Shown one piece after another: positions 13,201 to 23,943 of a stretch of DNA of 64,000 nucleotides. This DNA is from Sycobia sp. Sy_11 (taxonomy: Eukaryota > Arthropoda > Insecta > Hymenoptera > Epichrysomallidae). The stretch spans positions 494,501-558,500 of the forward strand of contig JACCIC010000140.1 in assembly GCA_018907035.1 (NCBI GenBank), written 5' to 3'. A program made the position numbers and the translations under genes. Numbering within the stretch: position 1 is the stretch's first letter; each line of letters begins with the position of its first letter. A model generated the notes under the pieces. The model did no database searches and was not told where the DNA came from. It worked only from the letters and a program-made list of their open reading frames with translations.

Positions 13201-16200
13201 AGATGTACTCGTACATGAAGAACTACAACAAGAACAACGTGGCCGAGGGCATCGAGGCAGTGGTCAACGGGTGAGAAACCTGATGAATTATTATTTTCAT
13301 TCTGTACACTAGGTCTTACAGCTTAAAAAGTTCGTATTTGTTACTTCGTATAAAATTATTTGCGCGTTATTTTTTTTTTTTTTTTTTTTTTTTTTGTTTT
13401 AAACGACGACTGTTGGATCTTAAAAAACGTCACACGAACCATTAAATTTGATCCGTCAATGTGAACGTACGTTTATACAAAGAATTTTTGTCTTGCTCTT
13501 TGCGCACCAACAAAACGGTACCGCTCTCGCAGTATTGCTCGGCATTGTTCGCTAAATAGATGGCCGTTGTTAGAATGTGTCAAAAGTCATTGGCGGATTC
13601 CAAGAGTGGCGATGTATGATCGTCGATGACAAAGAGCGTCCAGGCCAGCTTAAAAAGTTTTGAGAATCGGTGGCGTTCCACGACGAAGAACCGTGTCAAG
13701 CGCAACGAGAACCTGCTGCATAGTTGAGATTCACTTGTAACACGCCAAGCCGATTCCAAGCGTCCAAAGTCACTGGGATATTATCAAAAGTTAGGAAATT
13801 TGGTGCTGCACGAATTGACATCGAGAAGCATCCACAATCGTCCTTTGGCTTTCGAATTTCTTCCTCATCGCGACAAAAATAACTGATTTTTGCATCGAAT
13901 TGTTGTTGGACACGCTGAGAATGAGATGAGAAGTAGCTCTGTTAGGATGTCTCAAAATGACAATGAAATCGCAGCGAAAAAGGTAATGCTCTGTATTTGA
14001 TGGAATCAGAATGGTGCGATATACTATGAACTGCTGAAAAGGATCCAACAGTCCACGGATAATTCTACGTAATCGCATGGGTGCGTTTGAAGCGAGCATT
14101 GCGAGAAAAACGGCCATAATGAGATCATTATTGTGTCAAAAATTATCTGGTAAACAACAGACCTTGTCCCTTTTACCTACTAGTTTTTTCGATCGATGTA
14201 AAATGCCCTTACCAGAGCACTGTTCGCTTCATCTGAAGTTATCAAAAATTGGCTTGAATCGAATCCACAAATTACCTAAGCTGTGGACAAAGACCGTAGA
14301 TAACGATGGAAATTATGTTGGATAATGTAATTTTTTTTTTTATTTTGTTATTGAAACACATTCCTATTTCATTCCATTTTCATCAAAAATATGAACTTTT
14401 TAAGTTGCAGACGCAATATAAATATATTATATTGGATATTCACGTAAATATTAATAAAAAAAAAAAGGAAAACACTGTGATATAATATTAAATGTAAAAT
14501 CCAACACGTGTGTTTATTTGCTCGTATTATCTGTTAATTTAGAATATAATAAATTCATTTATTTCTACGATGTTTCACCAAATGTAAAGTAATTTTCAAT
14601 TCATCGTATTAACTAGGTGTAGTTAGAAATTGACTATTGAAATTCGTATAATTATAACTGAAATGTTTAATAATCGTTGCTACAGATAGATCACTTTTTA
14701 TTGACATAACAGCGTATTATCTTAACGTATATAATTATATACTACAGCTTTAATCGTCGCTCTCTCGTATTAACGATTATATAAACGACTGTCTATCCAT
14801 TTGGCTCTTTTAAAATAAATATTATACGACTCTGCAAATTAGCCAAAAAGCGTAGAATAATATCTGAATATTTAACTTATAAGCTTTTACATACCTGCGA
14901 CGGATTAGAGTAGGTAACGCTAGATAACTTTAATACGGAATTTTCCAAAGTTCCGTCTCTCGTAATATACGCAGAAAAGCTTACAAGTTTTAATCTTCAA
15001 ATAATCCTACGTCATATAGCGCAATCGTATGTTATACTTCAGCTTCATGTACATGCACTTTTGGAATTCGAAGCGAAAAATTGATCTCCCTTGACCAATG
15101 AGAACATATATATATTAACCGGGTTCATTCTGCTAAAATCCAATTTTTCTCATATCAGTAATTCCTAATTTTTCTGAAATTTTCAAAGTATGTATAAAAT
15201 TTATATTGAAAGATATACGCGAGAAATGAGCGGTATAGAAATAAACGGGAGCAAAAGCGGAAAAAAATTCTTATCTTTTCCGAACACGTTTCCGACCTAT
15301 TTCGAACGTAGACGGAAGACGCGATTAAAAATTGTAGGGTGGCCGAAGAAAGAGTTGTAAGAAATTTACGACTCGCATTGAAGTTCTCTTTATTAATTCA
15401 CCAAGTCCTAACTATATTATTGCCATTTTTTCGATCACGATTGAAACGCTTTTAATAATTGATTAATCAGAAATTGAATTTCAATTGTTTCAATTGTGGC
15501 ATCGTTTTATAATACTTTTATTTCATGAGGTCACTCACGAGGCTTCTGAAAGTTATTCGATGAATAATTAGTAACGATAGAGAATATTTTTTCATCCTCT
15601 TGTTATTATAAAATTCAAATGTTTATACTTTTCAGATTACTTTTGACGAAAAAATCTGTCATATATAATTGAAACTGTAGAACGAGATCAATGAAAAAGT
15701 ATCGCATTAAGCGACTCTATAGAAATTTCACGCAAGCAATTGCTCGACGCGCTTGTTGTAAGAATCGATCAAACGGCCTGCTGTGCGTATATTAATTCTG
15801 ACCGCACTCGTCTGTTTCTACTTGTCGACTCTGAACTCTATACTCTATTATTATTATTGCGTTTGTTTTTTTTTTTTACAGCTAACGCGATTTTATTGAA
15901 AAAGCTACGCATCCCCTCGTACTACCTTTGTCCCATAAAACGTCCCGTATTGTTCGTAATCCGTCCGCGCAGTTAATCCGAATAATATTGCCTTTCAGAG
16001 ATCTGGATGCGTTCGTCTACGATGGAACGGTATTGGATTATCTGGCTTCCCAAGAGGAGGATTGCCGATTATTAACCGTTGGCTCCTGGTACTCGATGAC
16101 GGGCTACGCATTGGCGTTTCCGCGCAACTCGAGATTTCTGAAAATGTTTAATCAACGTTTACTCGAATACAGGGATAACGGTATATATATATATATATAT

Positions 16201-16908
16201 GCGCTTTATTTAATAATTTGAAAAACAAATTATAAATGCAAAGATTCTGACAACGAAAAAATTTATTCAATAGAATACAACTATAATAATATTACATTAT
16301 TGTGTCATATTTGACGATCGAGAAATATAAAGCAATATTACCTTGAAAAAAATTAAATATTTACTTGTTTTGTTACATTGAAATTATTTTCTTAAATTAA
16401 CAAAATAATCACTAGAATTAAGAAGACGCGGTTTTATTTCTGTCGACTCGCTTGTATCAAATAAATACTTCCTTTATTTAAAAAGATTACCTTGTCAATT
16501 GAGAAAAATAATTCACTTGGTGCAAAACAGGAAAATATTTACTTAATAACAGACTTTTTTTTTACTGTAGTATAAAATTCAGTTTTATAACCTGCAGTAC
16601 TTGTTGAAGCATTCATTTGAAAAAATATATAAGTAAATAAATAAAATTCGACGATTTCTAAAAGTTTCATAAGTATAAGTTAATGAAAGTCCAAGGAAAA
16701 ATCTTATTAGCAACTGTCACCAATGTTTTGAAATAGACTTATTGAAAATTCCGCGAGCACTGGGAAAATATCCTCGTTCCCCGGTTTAATTGCGAGGAAA
16801 ATGGGTGGGTGAGCGAGAGGGGGAGGGCGGGGCAAGGGTAAGAAATAGCGCGAGCCCAATGGGCCGCGCGGCGACCCATTCCCCCTAATTAAGTCGACTA
16901 TCTTTCCT

Positions 16909-16941
<33 letters not shown>

Positions 16942-17578
16942 CTTCTCTTTGTTGCCGGCCCCGGCCGCGCCACCCGCCGCCCGGCCCGTACCGCAGGCGA
17001 TCTCGAGAGGCTGCGGAGGTTCTGGATGACGGGCTCCTGCAGGCCCGACAAGGAGGTCCAGAAGAGCAGCGATCCCCTCGCGCTCGAGCAATTCTTAAGT
17101 GCATTCTTAATGCTGATGGTCGGAATACTCATCGCGGCGATACTCCTGCTGCTCGAGCACATTTACTTCAAGTACATTAGGCATCATCTAGCGAAGGACA
17201 GCAGGGCGAGCAAGTGCTGCGCGCTTCTCAGCGTCGTGAGTAGCATTTATTCGTCTGTCTATCTGTGCGGAGGGTGTGTATGTGTCCGTCTAGATATATA
17301 TATATACACGTACAAATACACAAATTGAAGATTGAGAGAGAAAGAGAGCCGGGCGAGACGATCGAATGCCCAGTGGGAAAATTGCTTCCTTTCGAGGCTC
17401 TTTCTTATTTATAGTAAACCGGCTTGCTTTCTTCTCAAAGCCCGCGCGTGGCCTCGGTATTTCTATGCAGCTTAATTGATTCTTCATCCAATATTTTTTT
17501 TCTACTCATTTGTCTAACACGTGTGTTAAGATAAGACTGGTCGAGCCAGTAGTTTCACAAATATAAACCCTTCTCATG

Positions 17579-17611
<33 letters not shown>

Positions 17612-18994
17612 TATTGTACCATCTGCGCCGACTGTAACGTGAATAATAATGCAGAGTTAAAATATTACGTAAGATTTTTTCAGTACAGAAAATATGAGAA
17701 ATGCAGAAATGTCAAACAAATAACTAAAATTATGCTTAACTATATATAAATTTCTAGAATTATACATCGGGCAAATAACTAGAATTTATATTGAAAGCAA
17801 TTTTAATACTACGAATTGGAATCGATCAATGTATTATGAACTTTTCCATTCGTTACATTATAATGGATTAGATTTAATTCCAATATTACGTTAGAATTAA
17901 TATAGATTATAATTACTATGAAATAATTATGATGAAACATAGTATTATTTGGTCAATTCATTGTGCAAATTATAACGTCATAATTATTTAAGATTGAAAT
18001 ATTAGCCATAAAGGCATTAATTGTAACATAAATGGCACGAGCATTTTGATTGAAAAAAACTATTAAAAAATGACTGAAATAATAAAATAAATGAACGAAG
18101 AAAAAGTTTAAATGACATTAAAAATTTTGCTTTACTTGTGTCTTCTTTATAATAGGTGATTTATTTTAAAACATTTGATGGAAATCTAATTATTCACTGT
18201 AATCTATTTTAGGCCGGATTCAGCAAATTTTTTATTTTTACCAGATTAAATAATAATAATATAAATGAAAGATTGATTTTCATATTGAGAAACGAACGTT
18301 CAATGTTATCTATTAATATATTGATACAAATTACTGTTAAATTTAATACGTAATGAATCGCATTAAATAACATTAAAACAACAAATGGATTACGAACGAA
18401 TAAGAATGAATAGCAAGTTTGATCGTCGGAGATTAGAATCGGCAAAAAAATTGGGATATTATTCTAGATAATATGCTTTTCTATTTTTAGATATTTTAAT
18501 CTATGCAAATTCAGTTTCAAATTGATTAAAAAATCATGTTTTCGTAACATCTCGGCTAATAGAGCACCTACACTGATAAAACTTATACATTTAAATTTTA
18601 AACGACACAACATCTGTTATTTGAATTGCAAATACTGTAGAGTAAATAATCGAATCGTGTAAATATGAATTATTAAACGGTGAATTTTATTAGATACAAA
18701 TTAAAAGCATCGTTATGCATTTATCGCGAATTATCGAGAACTGGGTAACTAACGAAAACTGGTTCACTTGTCCTACCCATTGACGAAGGACTCGAGCCTT
18801 TTAAGAAATATCTCGGAATAATATTTAAACAATTGTAAAATACTTGAGTATAGTTTAAAATAAAATTGCGAAACGTGGTGTAGCAATAAATTTTAAGGAA
18901 TTTTGTCCCGATGCGGGATCTTGAAAATTTTAACGCTACTTTCTTTATGTTTCAGCGAGAAATGTTGAACCCAGAGATGGATGTTAAAATTTAA
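1173..18994 (+). CDS. NMDA-type ionotropic glutamate receptor, GluN2-class subunit (3' part, 7 exons)
   Basis: The joined exons are 1173-1356, 3720-3859, 9402-9520, 12986-13270, 15999-16180, 16997-17235 and 18956-18994. All junctions have AG acceptors and GT donors, and the intron phases match in every case. The product is the C-terminal half of a glutamate-gated cation channel subunit: end of ligand lobe S1, M1, re-entrant pore loop, M3 with the YTANLAAF signature, lobe S2, M4 and a short cytoplasmic tail. In insects GluN2 pairs with GluN1 to form synaptic NMDA receptors. GluN2 rather than GluN1 is chosen from the S1 segment SLKIN..R..VVDF, the M3 flank and the S2 order [10 protein letters not shown] / [11 protein letters not shown]. 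The amino-terminal domain and early S1 are outside the window. No frame break was seen. Confidence 0.88.
1410..1433. repeat. (TA)n microsatellite
   Basis: About 12 TA units lie 50 bases after the splice donor of the GluN2 S1 exon. Confidence 0.95.
3367..3420. repeat. (TA)n microsatellite
   Basis: About 27 nearly pure TA units, with GT interruptions at the right end, lie inside a GluN2 intron. Confidence 0.95.
3720..3859 (+). CDS. GluN2 exon: M1 transmembrane segment
   Basis: The exon follows acceptor tcttttcag and begins EPFDTASW. It encodes the first membrane helix ([19 protein letters not shown]), then [21 protein letters not shown]. The FEWLSP motif after M1 is typical of NMDA-class subunits (FEWFSP and variants). 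It ends in phase 0 at donor gtacct. The following loop is read into the pore exon at 9402. Confidence 0.88.
5556..5587. repeat. (CA)n microsatellite
   Basis: About 16 uninterrupted CA units lie in a GluN2 intron. Confidence 0.95.
5843..5882. repeat. (TA)n microsatellite
   Basis: About 20 uninterrupted TA units lie in a GluN2 intron. Confidence 0.95.
6157..6192. repeat. (TA)n microsatellite with GATA interruption
   Basis: TA units are interrupted by GATAGA near 6180. A GC-rich block lies immediately to the left. Confidence 0.9.
7269..7309. repeat. (TA)n microsatellite
   Basis: About 20 TA units lie in a GluN2 intron. Confidence 0.95.
7984..8130 (-). mobile_element. Penelope-like element 3'-end fragment
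   Basis: The left edge (aaattaataat, then cttacagtccaattaaattg) and the right part (attataatgacaatcagactgtc) match, in the same order and orientation, the outer end of the Penelope-like element at 25574 onward. The spacer between them is AT-rich and has drifted. No coding part survives here. It is read as the 3' terminal region of a minus-strand insertion, by analogy with the coding copy at 25.6-26.9 kb. Confidence 0.55.
8131..9401. other. GluN2 intron with a GC-rich island
   Basis: A GC-rich block spans about 8640-9170, with open frames on both strands but no recognisable protein. It ends in a long TA/TATG microsatellite (9183-9256). I see no convincing extra exon, although a conserved regulatory island cannot be excluded. 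Confidence 0.5.
9183..9256. repeat. (TA)n/(TATG)n compound microsatellite
   Basis: TA units pass into TATG units at about 9230-9256. It sits about 150 bases upstream of the pore-exon acceptor. Confidence 0.95.
9402..9520 (+). CDS. GluN2 exon: pore loop (M2)
   Basis: The exon codes for [20 protein letters not shown] and then [19 protein letters not shown](R), the re-entrant pore helix and selectivity-filter region between M1 and M3. The donor is gtacgt at 9521. The start is chosen at 9402 behind gtgcgcag because only this (or the in-frame AG at 9373-9374) keeps the frame from the phase-0 end of the M1 exon; the AG at 9423-9424 would not. At the position where vertebrate GluN2 has the Mg2+-site asparagine, this subunit reads F-Q-A-A. 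Confidence 0.82.
9521..12530. other. GluN2 intron
   Basis: There is no recognised gene. It contains CA-rich tracts just after the donor (9540-9565), a TA repeat (10158-10210), and GC-richer sequence at about 10600-11160 with uninformative open frames. The remainder is AT-rich. Confidence 0.55.
10158..10210. repeat. (TA)n microsatellite
   Basis: About 26 TA units lie in a GluN2 intron. Confidence 0.95.
12531..12812 (-). mobile_element. Penelope-like element 3'-end fragment (second relic)
   Basis: Short blocks match the outer arm of the element at 25.57 kb in the same order: aaattaataaatattttta, cttacagtc, a gaccgtcctt block with the cacccccgtaga segment, an A/T-rich spacer, a degraded ggacaacctgacag, and gttgatgttcgacgtgtc near the position of the hammerhead-like motif. 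It is heavily diverged, and no coding region remains. It lies within the GluN2 intron just before the M3 exon. Confidence 0.5.
12965..12980. repeat. C homopolymer acting as polypyrimidine tract
   Basis: Sixteen consecutive C residues are followed by gccag, the acceptor of the M3 exon. Polypyrimidine tracts are usually T-rich, so this is unusual. It is also a likely site of sequencing error and length polymorphism. Confidence 0.85.
12986..13270 (+). CDS. GluN2 exon: M3 and first part of lobe S2
   Basis: It begins (R)[20 protein letters not shown] and carries the gate signature [10 protein letters not shown] of M3. S2 follows with [14 protein letters not shown], the [10 protein letters not shown] segment, YMKNYN and a segment ending EAVVNG. 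The acceptor is preceded by a pure run of 16 cytosines (12965-12980). The donor is gtgaga at 13271, phase 2. The YTANLAAF motif is diagnostic for ionotropic glutamate receptors. Confidence 0.93.
13311..14412 (+). mobile_element. Degenerate mariner-type DNA transposon
   Basis: The left end (cttacagcttaaaaagttcg) and the right end (gaactttttaagttgcagac) are inverted copies of each other, giving terminal inverted repeats. Between them lie decayed transposase fragments in + orientation. The most readable is the C-terminus, with an [10 protein letters not shown]...HCSL stretch and [20 protein letters not shown] before the stop, which resembles the WxKVVxxDGxYF ending of mariner transposases. Stops and frame changes throughout make it inactive. 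It lies in the GluN2 intron after the M3 exon. Confidence 0.75.
13370..13395. repeat. T homopolymer
   Basis: About 26 consecutive T residues lie inside the mariner relic, near its left end. Confidence 0.9.
14413..15998. other. GluN2 intron, AT-rich
   Basis: I see nothing recognisable here beyond AT-rich intron sequence. It ends in the acceptor cctttcag of the next exon. Confidence 0.6.
15999..16180 (+). CDS. GluN2 exon: lobe S2 with ligand-contacting aspartate
   Basis: It reads (G)[48 protein letters not shown] and ends LEYRDN(G). YDGTVLDY holds the acidic residue equivalent to the glutamate alpha-amino contact of GluN2. [15 protein letters not shown] aligns with the TIGSG...TGYG core of S2. 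It runs from acceptor cctttcag to donor gtatat, phase 1. The phase fits both neighbours. Confidence 0.9.
16181..16996. other. GluN2 intron with long T-run before the acceptor
   Basis: This is a short AT-rich intron. A 32-base T homopolymer (16910-16941) and a C/G-rich segment precede the acceptor accgcag. Confidence 0.7.
16910..16941. repeat. T homopolymer upstream of the M4 exon
   Basis: Thirty-two consecutive T residues lie about 55 bases before the splice acceptor. It may serve as, or be adjacent to, the polypyrimidine tract. Confidence 0.9.
16997..17235 (+). CDS. GluN2 exon: end of S2 and M4 transmembrane segment
   Basis: This continues S2 with [15 protein letters not shown] and [16 protein letters not shown], then the M4 helix ([18 protein letters not shown]) and the start of the cytoplasmic tail ([20 protein letters not shown]). 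The cysteine in TGSC corresponds to the S2 cysteine conserved in the family. The donor is gtgagt at 17236, phase 0. If the intron were retained, translation would continue about 30 residues into a TA-rich tract. Confidence 0.9.
17236..18955. other. GluN2 last intron
   Basis: AT-rich, with an A homopolymer at 17579-17606 and no coding similarity. Confidence 0.6.
18956..18994 (+). CDS. GluN2 terminal exon (short tail and stop)
   Basis: After acceptor tatgtttcag, the frame carried from the previous phase-0 donor reads [12 protein letters not shown] and stops at TAA. The tail is short, as expected for insect GluN2 subunits, which lack the long vertebrate C-terminal domain. The exon is chosen because it is the first good acceptor that gives a short open frame ending in a stop with a downstream AATAAA (19265). 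An alternative tail further on cannot be excluded. Confidence 0.6.
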   Translation, partial: REMLNPEMDVKI

Positions 18995-19264
18995 GATGTT
19001 AAGATGTTTCAAAATCAACAGCTTCATGGATTTTTAACGAAAATACGAATGCTCCCCGAAACGAACGAGATGATTTTAACCAACGCGCAATGCGCAACGG
19101 AACGCAGTGTCCAAAAACAGTGCCAAGATTAATGCGGAAGAAGGAGGATACGGAGCGTGCATGAGCAGGACAATGAGAAAGTTTATAAATGTTTAAAAAT
19201 TTGTATTAAGAGCGATACTGTTATCCATGGTATTTGATTTAATATATCTCCGAATGTTCAATAT

Positions 19265-19270
19265 AATAAA
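19265..19270 (+). terminator. Possible polyadenylation signal of the GluN2 gene
   Basis: AATAAA lies 271 bases after the proposed stop codon. AATAAA is common in AT-rich DNA, so this is supportive only. Confidence 0.4.
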
Positions 19271-19379
19271 GGCATAATCTTGTGTCTCAAATGTTTGCCG
19301 ACTTTTCTTCGCGAACGCGCTGCTTTCGAAGGCCCGATCGATAGCTCTTTCATCAGTCCCCCCCCCCCTCCCCCCCGTC

Positions 19380-19471
19380 CTAGGCGACTCCGAGCCGAAG
19401 GCGCACTTCGTCCCCTATTTCCGTTACGAGGAGCGCGAGCGCCCGTGTAACGCCAATGGATTTTCCCTCGG
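19380..19471 (-). pseudogene. Decayed third copy of the dehydrogenase terminal exon
   Basis: On the minus strand, ttttgtcacag is followed by a stretch that aligns base by base with the dehydrogenase terminal exons at 50553-50659 and 38199-38305. A 2-base insertion near 19441 breaks the frame, and a TAG replaces the TAC codon near the end. Recognisable peptide pieces are ENPLALHG, and TEIGDEVR-LRLGVA against [14 protein letters not shown]. The intron side (aaaatttagatta) is shared too. It is GC-richer than the other copies and lies alone after the GluN2 gene. Confidence 0.75.
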
Positions 19472-21479
19472 CTGTGACAAAATTTAGATTACAGCCCGAC
19501 CGATTCGTAATCAGTTCGGTCCTCGCTCACGTTGACGGCGATTGGGAGAGGAGGAATTCGGTTGAGATGCGAAAACATTTTTTTTTTAATTATCAAAAAT
19601 CACTAAACTAGAACGCCCGGCCAGTCTCGCGAGCGGGGCAAAAAAGATTTTAGCGACAGCTGGTTTCGCTATAAAGTAATTTTTCAAGAGAACGTTTTTT
19701 ACGTTCGAAACAGCTGTCAAGATTAATTTATTTCGTGAAGCAATATTTGAAACCAGCCAAGTGTTTTTTTTTATTGTCGATAACATTTTACGAAAACGTA
19801 CTTCGACACATCTATGCCGATTCTTTCATTAATTTTACATACAAATTTTCTTTCATCATCGGTTTACTCAATGAGAAAGAGTAATATAGAGAAATGAGAA
19901 TTTTTTTTTCAATTCAATTCTTTCAGAATGTACATTGTAACCTTCTGATGGAGATTCTGGCGAGTTTAAAATATCAATGATACGGATTCTGGAGATAGTT
20001 ACGATTGAAACAATCACAAAACTTTCATTGTTGAAAATGAATAGGATGAATATCAAAATGGGTAAATTATTTTAAGGTCTGCGAGGCGCCGGCCAGTGTA
20101 AGACGGCTCGTTGGCAAGAGAGCGAAGAACGCGCGCAATTCGATGGCTCGAGCTGCAGGTCCCTATCTCGGCCGCTTGACATAAGTTCCTCTGTGACAAT
20201 TTATAATGTAATTTGTTTGAAAATGCACTGTAAGCCTCCATTGTTGATCGACTATAAATGATACAAAAGGAAAAAGATAAGATATTTTAAATGTTTGAAT
20301 TTACATTGTTTCGTGTTTTAGCAGAATAAATATTGGATCATTTAATAAAATTAACTTAATCGAGTAAATCGTAAAATTGAAACCTTCATAATACTACAAA
20401 ATTTTAAAACGGTTATAGCACAAACAGAATATAAAAGTGCGTTTAAAGCTTGGGACTTTCGATACTATTGTTTGAGAAAATGTGATTATTATCATTTGGC
20501 TTATAATGAAAATCGATAAGATTTTATAAATCTATATTATGAAAATAAATTTATCAATACTAAAATAACATATTTATTAAGATGTGATCAATAATACTTT
20601 TAATTATTAATTATAATATATCCAGATAATACTGGTTCAAAAACGTATGGAGTAAAAATATTTTGTCGTTTTAAGACTTGTGGAGCATTATTTTTTATAT
20701 TTTCATTGTATTTTTTATATTTCATTGTATATATTCATCTCATTCTATATGGTTATTTGGAGCAAAGGTTAGCACTCTTTTTAAAGATAATATAATTAAC
20801 AATAGTTTTAAATCTTTTCAATTTCGTCTTCTTAAATTGAATTTCTTTCATTTACTTTCAAGATGTCCCAGCATTGTAAAGAAGAAATTGATTTTTGTGT
20901 AATAAGATATTGATTTCGTGATTTTTCATATAATGTTAAAGGTATTGGTATTATTTTCGAATTTGTTTTTTTTTCATATCTGGTTCAGTTTGGCGCTTTT
21001 CGTATTTAAAAAACGAAAGAATTGAATAAACGATAATTGATGGCTGCTCAGAAACTTTTTTTTCATCATTAAATGATTATATCACCTCAGTATAAGCACT
21101 AAGCGTACCACTAATTCCATGAGGCGTCTACGCAAGGTTTTAGAAATTCCAGTTAATGTTAAAGTCGTCTGCAAAATACACACCATCAAATAGAGAAAAA
21201 CATAGGAAATAGCACGATAAAATACTCTGAGGAGTTTCCCATCATGTGATTATAGCCTATCAATAGTTTTCTTTTGATTTGTTAAATATATAGAAAAAAA
21301 CAATTCTCATGGCTACTTTTGGAGAACTTAAAAATCGATTAGGAGAATATCTGTGACAAAACAAATATTTGTACCATTATTTCAATATATTTGTCTCCTA
21401 ATATATTCATATACTCATACACACACGCGCACGCGCGCGCGCGCACGCATTGGTCCGACATCAATCCGTAATTATTGGG
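19472..21479. other. Intergenic, no gene recognised
   Basis: AT-rich, with a GC-rich patch at about 20080-20200 whose minus-strand frame (TCSSSHRIARVLRSLANEPS) I cannot assign. A CA/CG dinucleotide tract lies at 21420-21447. Confidence 0.5.
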
Positions 21480-22620
21480 CCTACAATTTAAAAATTTCGT
21501 ATTGCTTACTAACTTCATCCCTATTCTATGCGCCATTTTTTTAAAATAACCAGTTTCATATGTTTAAGAGTATTTCAAAATCTATTAAATTGGTTTTATT
21601 AACGTGTACATAAGTTTATAAAGAAAATTTTTTTCTTCAGTTGAAAATGCTGAATTATATTCCAACAAAATAGAATATGTGGACAGATTTACTTTATTGG
21701 TTTAATTTAAAGATAAAGGCATTTCAAGCTTATCGTTTGCTCGGAAAATTATATCCTAAATATGCTGCAGATGCCAGAATGTCTTAAAAGTGATTTACAC
21801 ATTTCAAAAATAGTGATTTTGATATTCATAAATCTCGGGAGTTCATGCAAAAGTTCGATGGAAATTCGATGCCGTACGATTTGTTGTCGAGAAACGTCGA
21901 CAATCGGCTTTTAACTATGGAATTTTTTCTTCAGCGCCACAAACAGTGTTGATGTTAGTTAAATAAATTTAAGAACGAATATTATATAATGAGAAATTTA
22001 TTGTAATGTATATGGATATAATAAATATAATATATATAAAAGACTTTGTAATATAAAAAATATTATAAAACGTATTAACTAAGGCACACAAGTTCACAAA
22101 AATATCCGCAGATCAGTACAAATAAGACGTAACCGTACTCCTTACAGTTCATCGCACAAATACATTTATATAATTATGGATGTTTCCAGAGTTACTAATT
22201 ACCGAAAGTCACTTTATCAAAAATAAATAGTTTTAACATCGACTTCTTATTCGAGAAGAAGAGATGGAAATTAAATTTATCACAGTAGCCGATTGACCAT
22301 TTTACCGAATACAATTTGGGGTGCTCGAAACAAGCATTGCGAAGAAGAAGGCCATATTGGGGGACATATTCATTTTTCATCACGATAATATACTTGGCCA
22401 TACGACCGTTCAAAAAATTATTTCGAAAACAGCGCAGAGAAAATTTTGAACTATTTACCTTCCAGCCTACCTTTCCTCTGATGATCAGTTACCTCGGTTA
22501 ATACATACGAAAATCGGTTTCATTCGTTCCTGGTCTAAAAAGTTGAGACAATATTTGTATGCTAAAGGCCATACCTAGCAAAGGATAATAGTTGGAATAA
22601 TATATTTTTTTTATTTTGTT
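21480..22620 (+). mobile_element. Degenerate mariner-type transposon relic (unit 1)
   Basis: The left part (gtccgacatcaatccgtaat, then caatttaaaaatttcgtatt) matches the start of the relic at 39.24 kb. Interior blocks match the same transposase family: caaaagtgattt-type N-terminal pieces, a catcacgataat block equivalent to the HHDN motif, and a C-terminal stretch at 22320-22560. It is too decayed for an open frame. It is followed directly by an R1-type LINE relic, as in unit 2. Confidence 0.55.
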
Positions 22621-22639
22621 ATTGAAAGAAACCTCTAAT

Positions 22640-22960
22640 TTCCTTCGAAAATACAAAGAATGTAAATTTTAGACCCAATATTCTGACGTGATCGTTCCTA
22701 GTCTTATTTCTACAGCTAATAACTCGGGTCAAAGGGTCAGACATGAAAAGCATGTGCTTCTCATTGTCTGAGGCCAGGTAGCAGTGTATGAATTCTGCCA
22801 AGGTTATCCTCATGGCATACTCTCGCCTCCTGATATTTAGAGCGTCGACCCGTACCTGGGACAGCGTACAGTAGAATTGCGTAAGCGAAACTCATTAGAT
22901 GTCCTACGTTTATTTTGCCCTAGTTCGTTTTTGCTATAAGTTTGTGACAAGCCTCCTCGA
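22640..22960 (-). mobile_element. R1-type LINE relic (unit 1)
   Basis: On the minus strand, pieces of the C-terminal region of a non-LTR retrotransposon ORF2 are visible: ILLYAVPG, DALNIRRREYAMR, then AEFIHCYLASDNEKHMLF, which corresponds to the C-x2-C...H-x4-C end of R1-clade proteins. Compared with the copy at 40.97-41.6 kb, an internal part is deleted after YAMRIT. The shared block ctaataactcgggtc marks the duplication. Confidence 0.6.
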
Positions 22961-23469
22961 AGCATTTGTCCCTTCAGCTGTTTTGCACGTGACTTCGGTA
23001 AATGAGTACAGACCAAACATTTCCAGCTACTTTATTTAGCATTATTTAACATTTTTAATTTCTTTATGATTTTTCTGATGCTAAATTCTGTGCATTCGTA
23101 TAAATTATGTAACACTTATTATAATATATATATATATATGTTATTTAAAACGTAAAATATCTTACTTTAACATATGTCGGAAGTATTGGAACGAAAATAC
23201 ATCTGCGACTGAAAGTTTAATAAAGTTATCAGGACGGTTTTATTTTTGTCAAAGAATTCGTGGCTTGCAAAATAAATAGCTTAGTATATAATACAGATTT
23301 TTTTTTATATTTAAAATTAATTGTAATCTAATCATGAAACGAACCGGTATAAGATTTTTAACTTTTACTTTAGTAAGTAATGCTAAAAAATACATTATAC
23401 TTTAAAACACTTTTACCAATTTTAGCGGTGTAATTTATATAATTTTTTAATTATTTAAGATTCTCCTAG
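22961..23469. other. Upstream region of the aminotransferase gene
   Basis: AT-rich. A possible start exon (ATG at 23335, MKRTGIRFLTFTL, donor gtaagt at 23374) looks like a short mitochondrial-type leader. Its phase does not fit the first secure exon at 23470, so I do not call it. No promoter element can be claimed. Confidence 0.3.
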
Positions 23470-23522
23470 AATTGAAGTCATCCTGGCAAGCACCACCGTT
23501 CACGAAAGATGAGCCAATCAAT
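23470..23522 (+). CDS. Aminotransferase N-terminal exon
   Basis: After acceptor ttctcctag the only open phase reads LKSSWQAPPFTKDEPIN(S) and ends at donor gtaaat in phase 2. It joins the next exon as ...INS-VPKILDFG. Similarity to family N-termini is weak, so the exon rests mainly on the frame and splice fit. Confidence 0.55.
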
Positions 23523-23893
23523 TCGTAAATATTTAAAACATATATTGATACATATAATGTTCATATTTTTTTAACAAGATTATTCTCTTATTTTTAACAT
23601 TAGTGTACCAAAGATATTAGATTTTGGACTAGGTTTTCCAGATTATAATCCACCAGATAATTTATTGCAAGCCGTTGCCACCGCATTACGCAGCACTAAT
23701 TCTTCAATTTATCAATATGGCCCTGTTTTGGTAAGTAAATTTAATTTATTTATGTAAGTTTATAAAAAAAAAGAGGGAAAAATATTTTCTTCTTCGGTGG
23801 TACAATTTCCAATTATATACATTAAACAATAAAGTGAGCACTGTCCGATCGGTGCCTGTCGGTGATCAGCATCCCAGCATTATCGCATTGCAT

Positions 23894-23943
<50 letters not shown>

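Noticed and set aside
19380..19486. Plus-strand terminal exon reading DSEPKAHFVPYFRYEE to a stop
   Set aside because: It is the antisense shadow of a decayed dehydrogenase terminal exon, shown by alignment with the two intact minus-strand copies.
23335..23373. First exon of the aminotransferase with a mitochondrial leader (MKRTGIRFLTFTL)
   Set aside because: The donor is good, but its phase would create a stop when joined to the exon at 23470.
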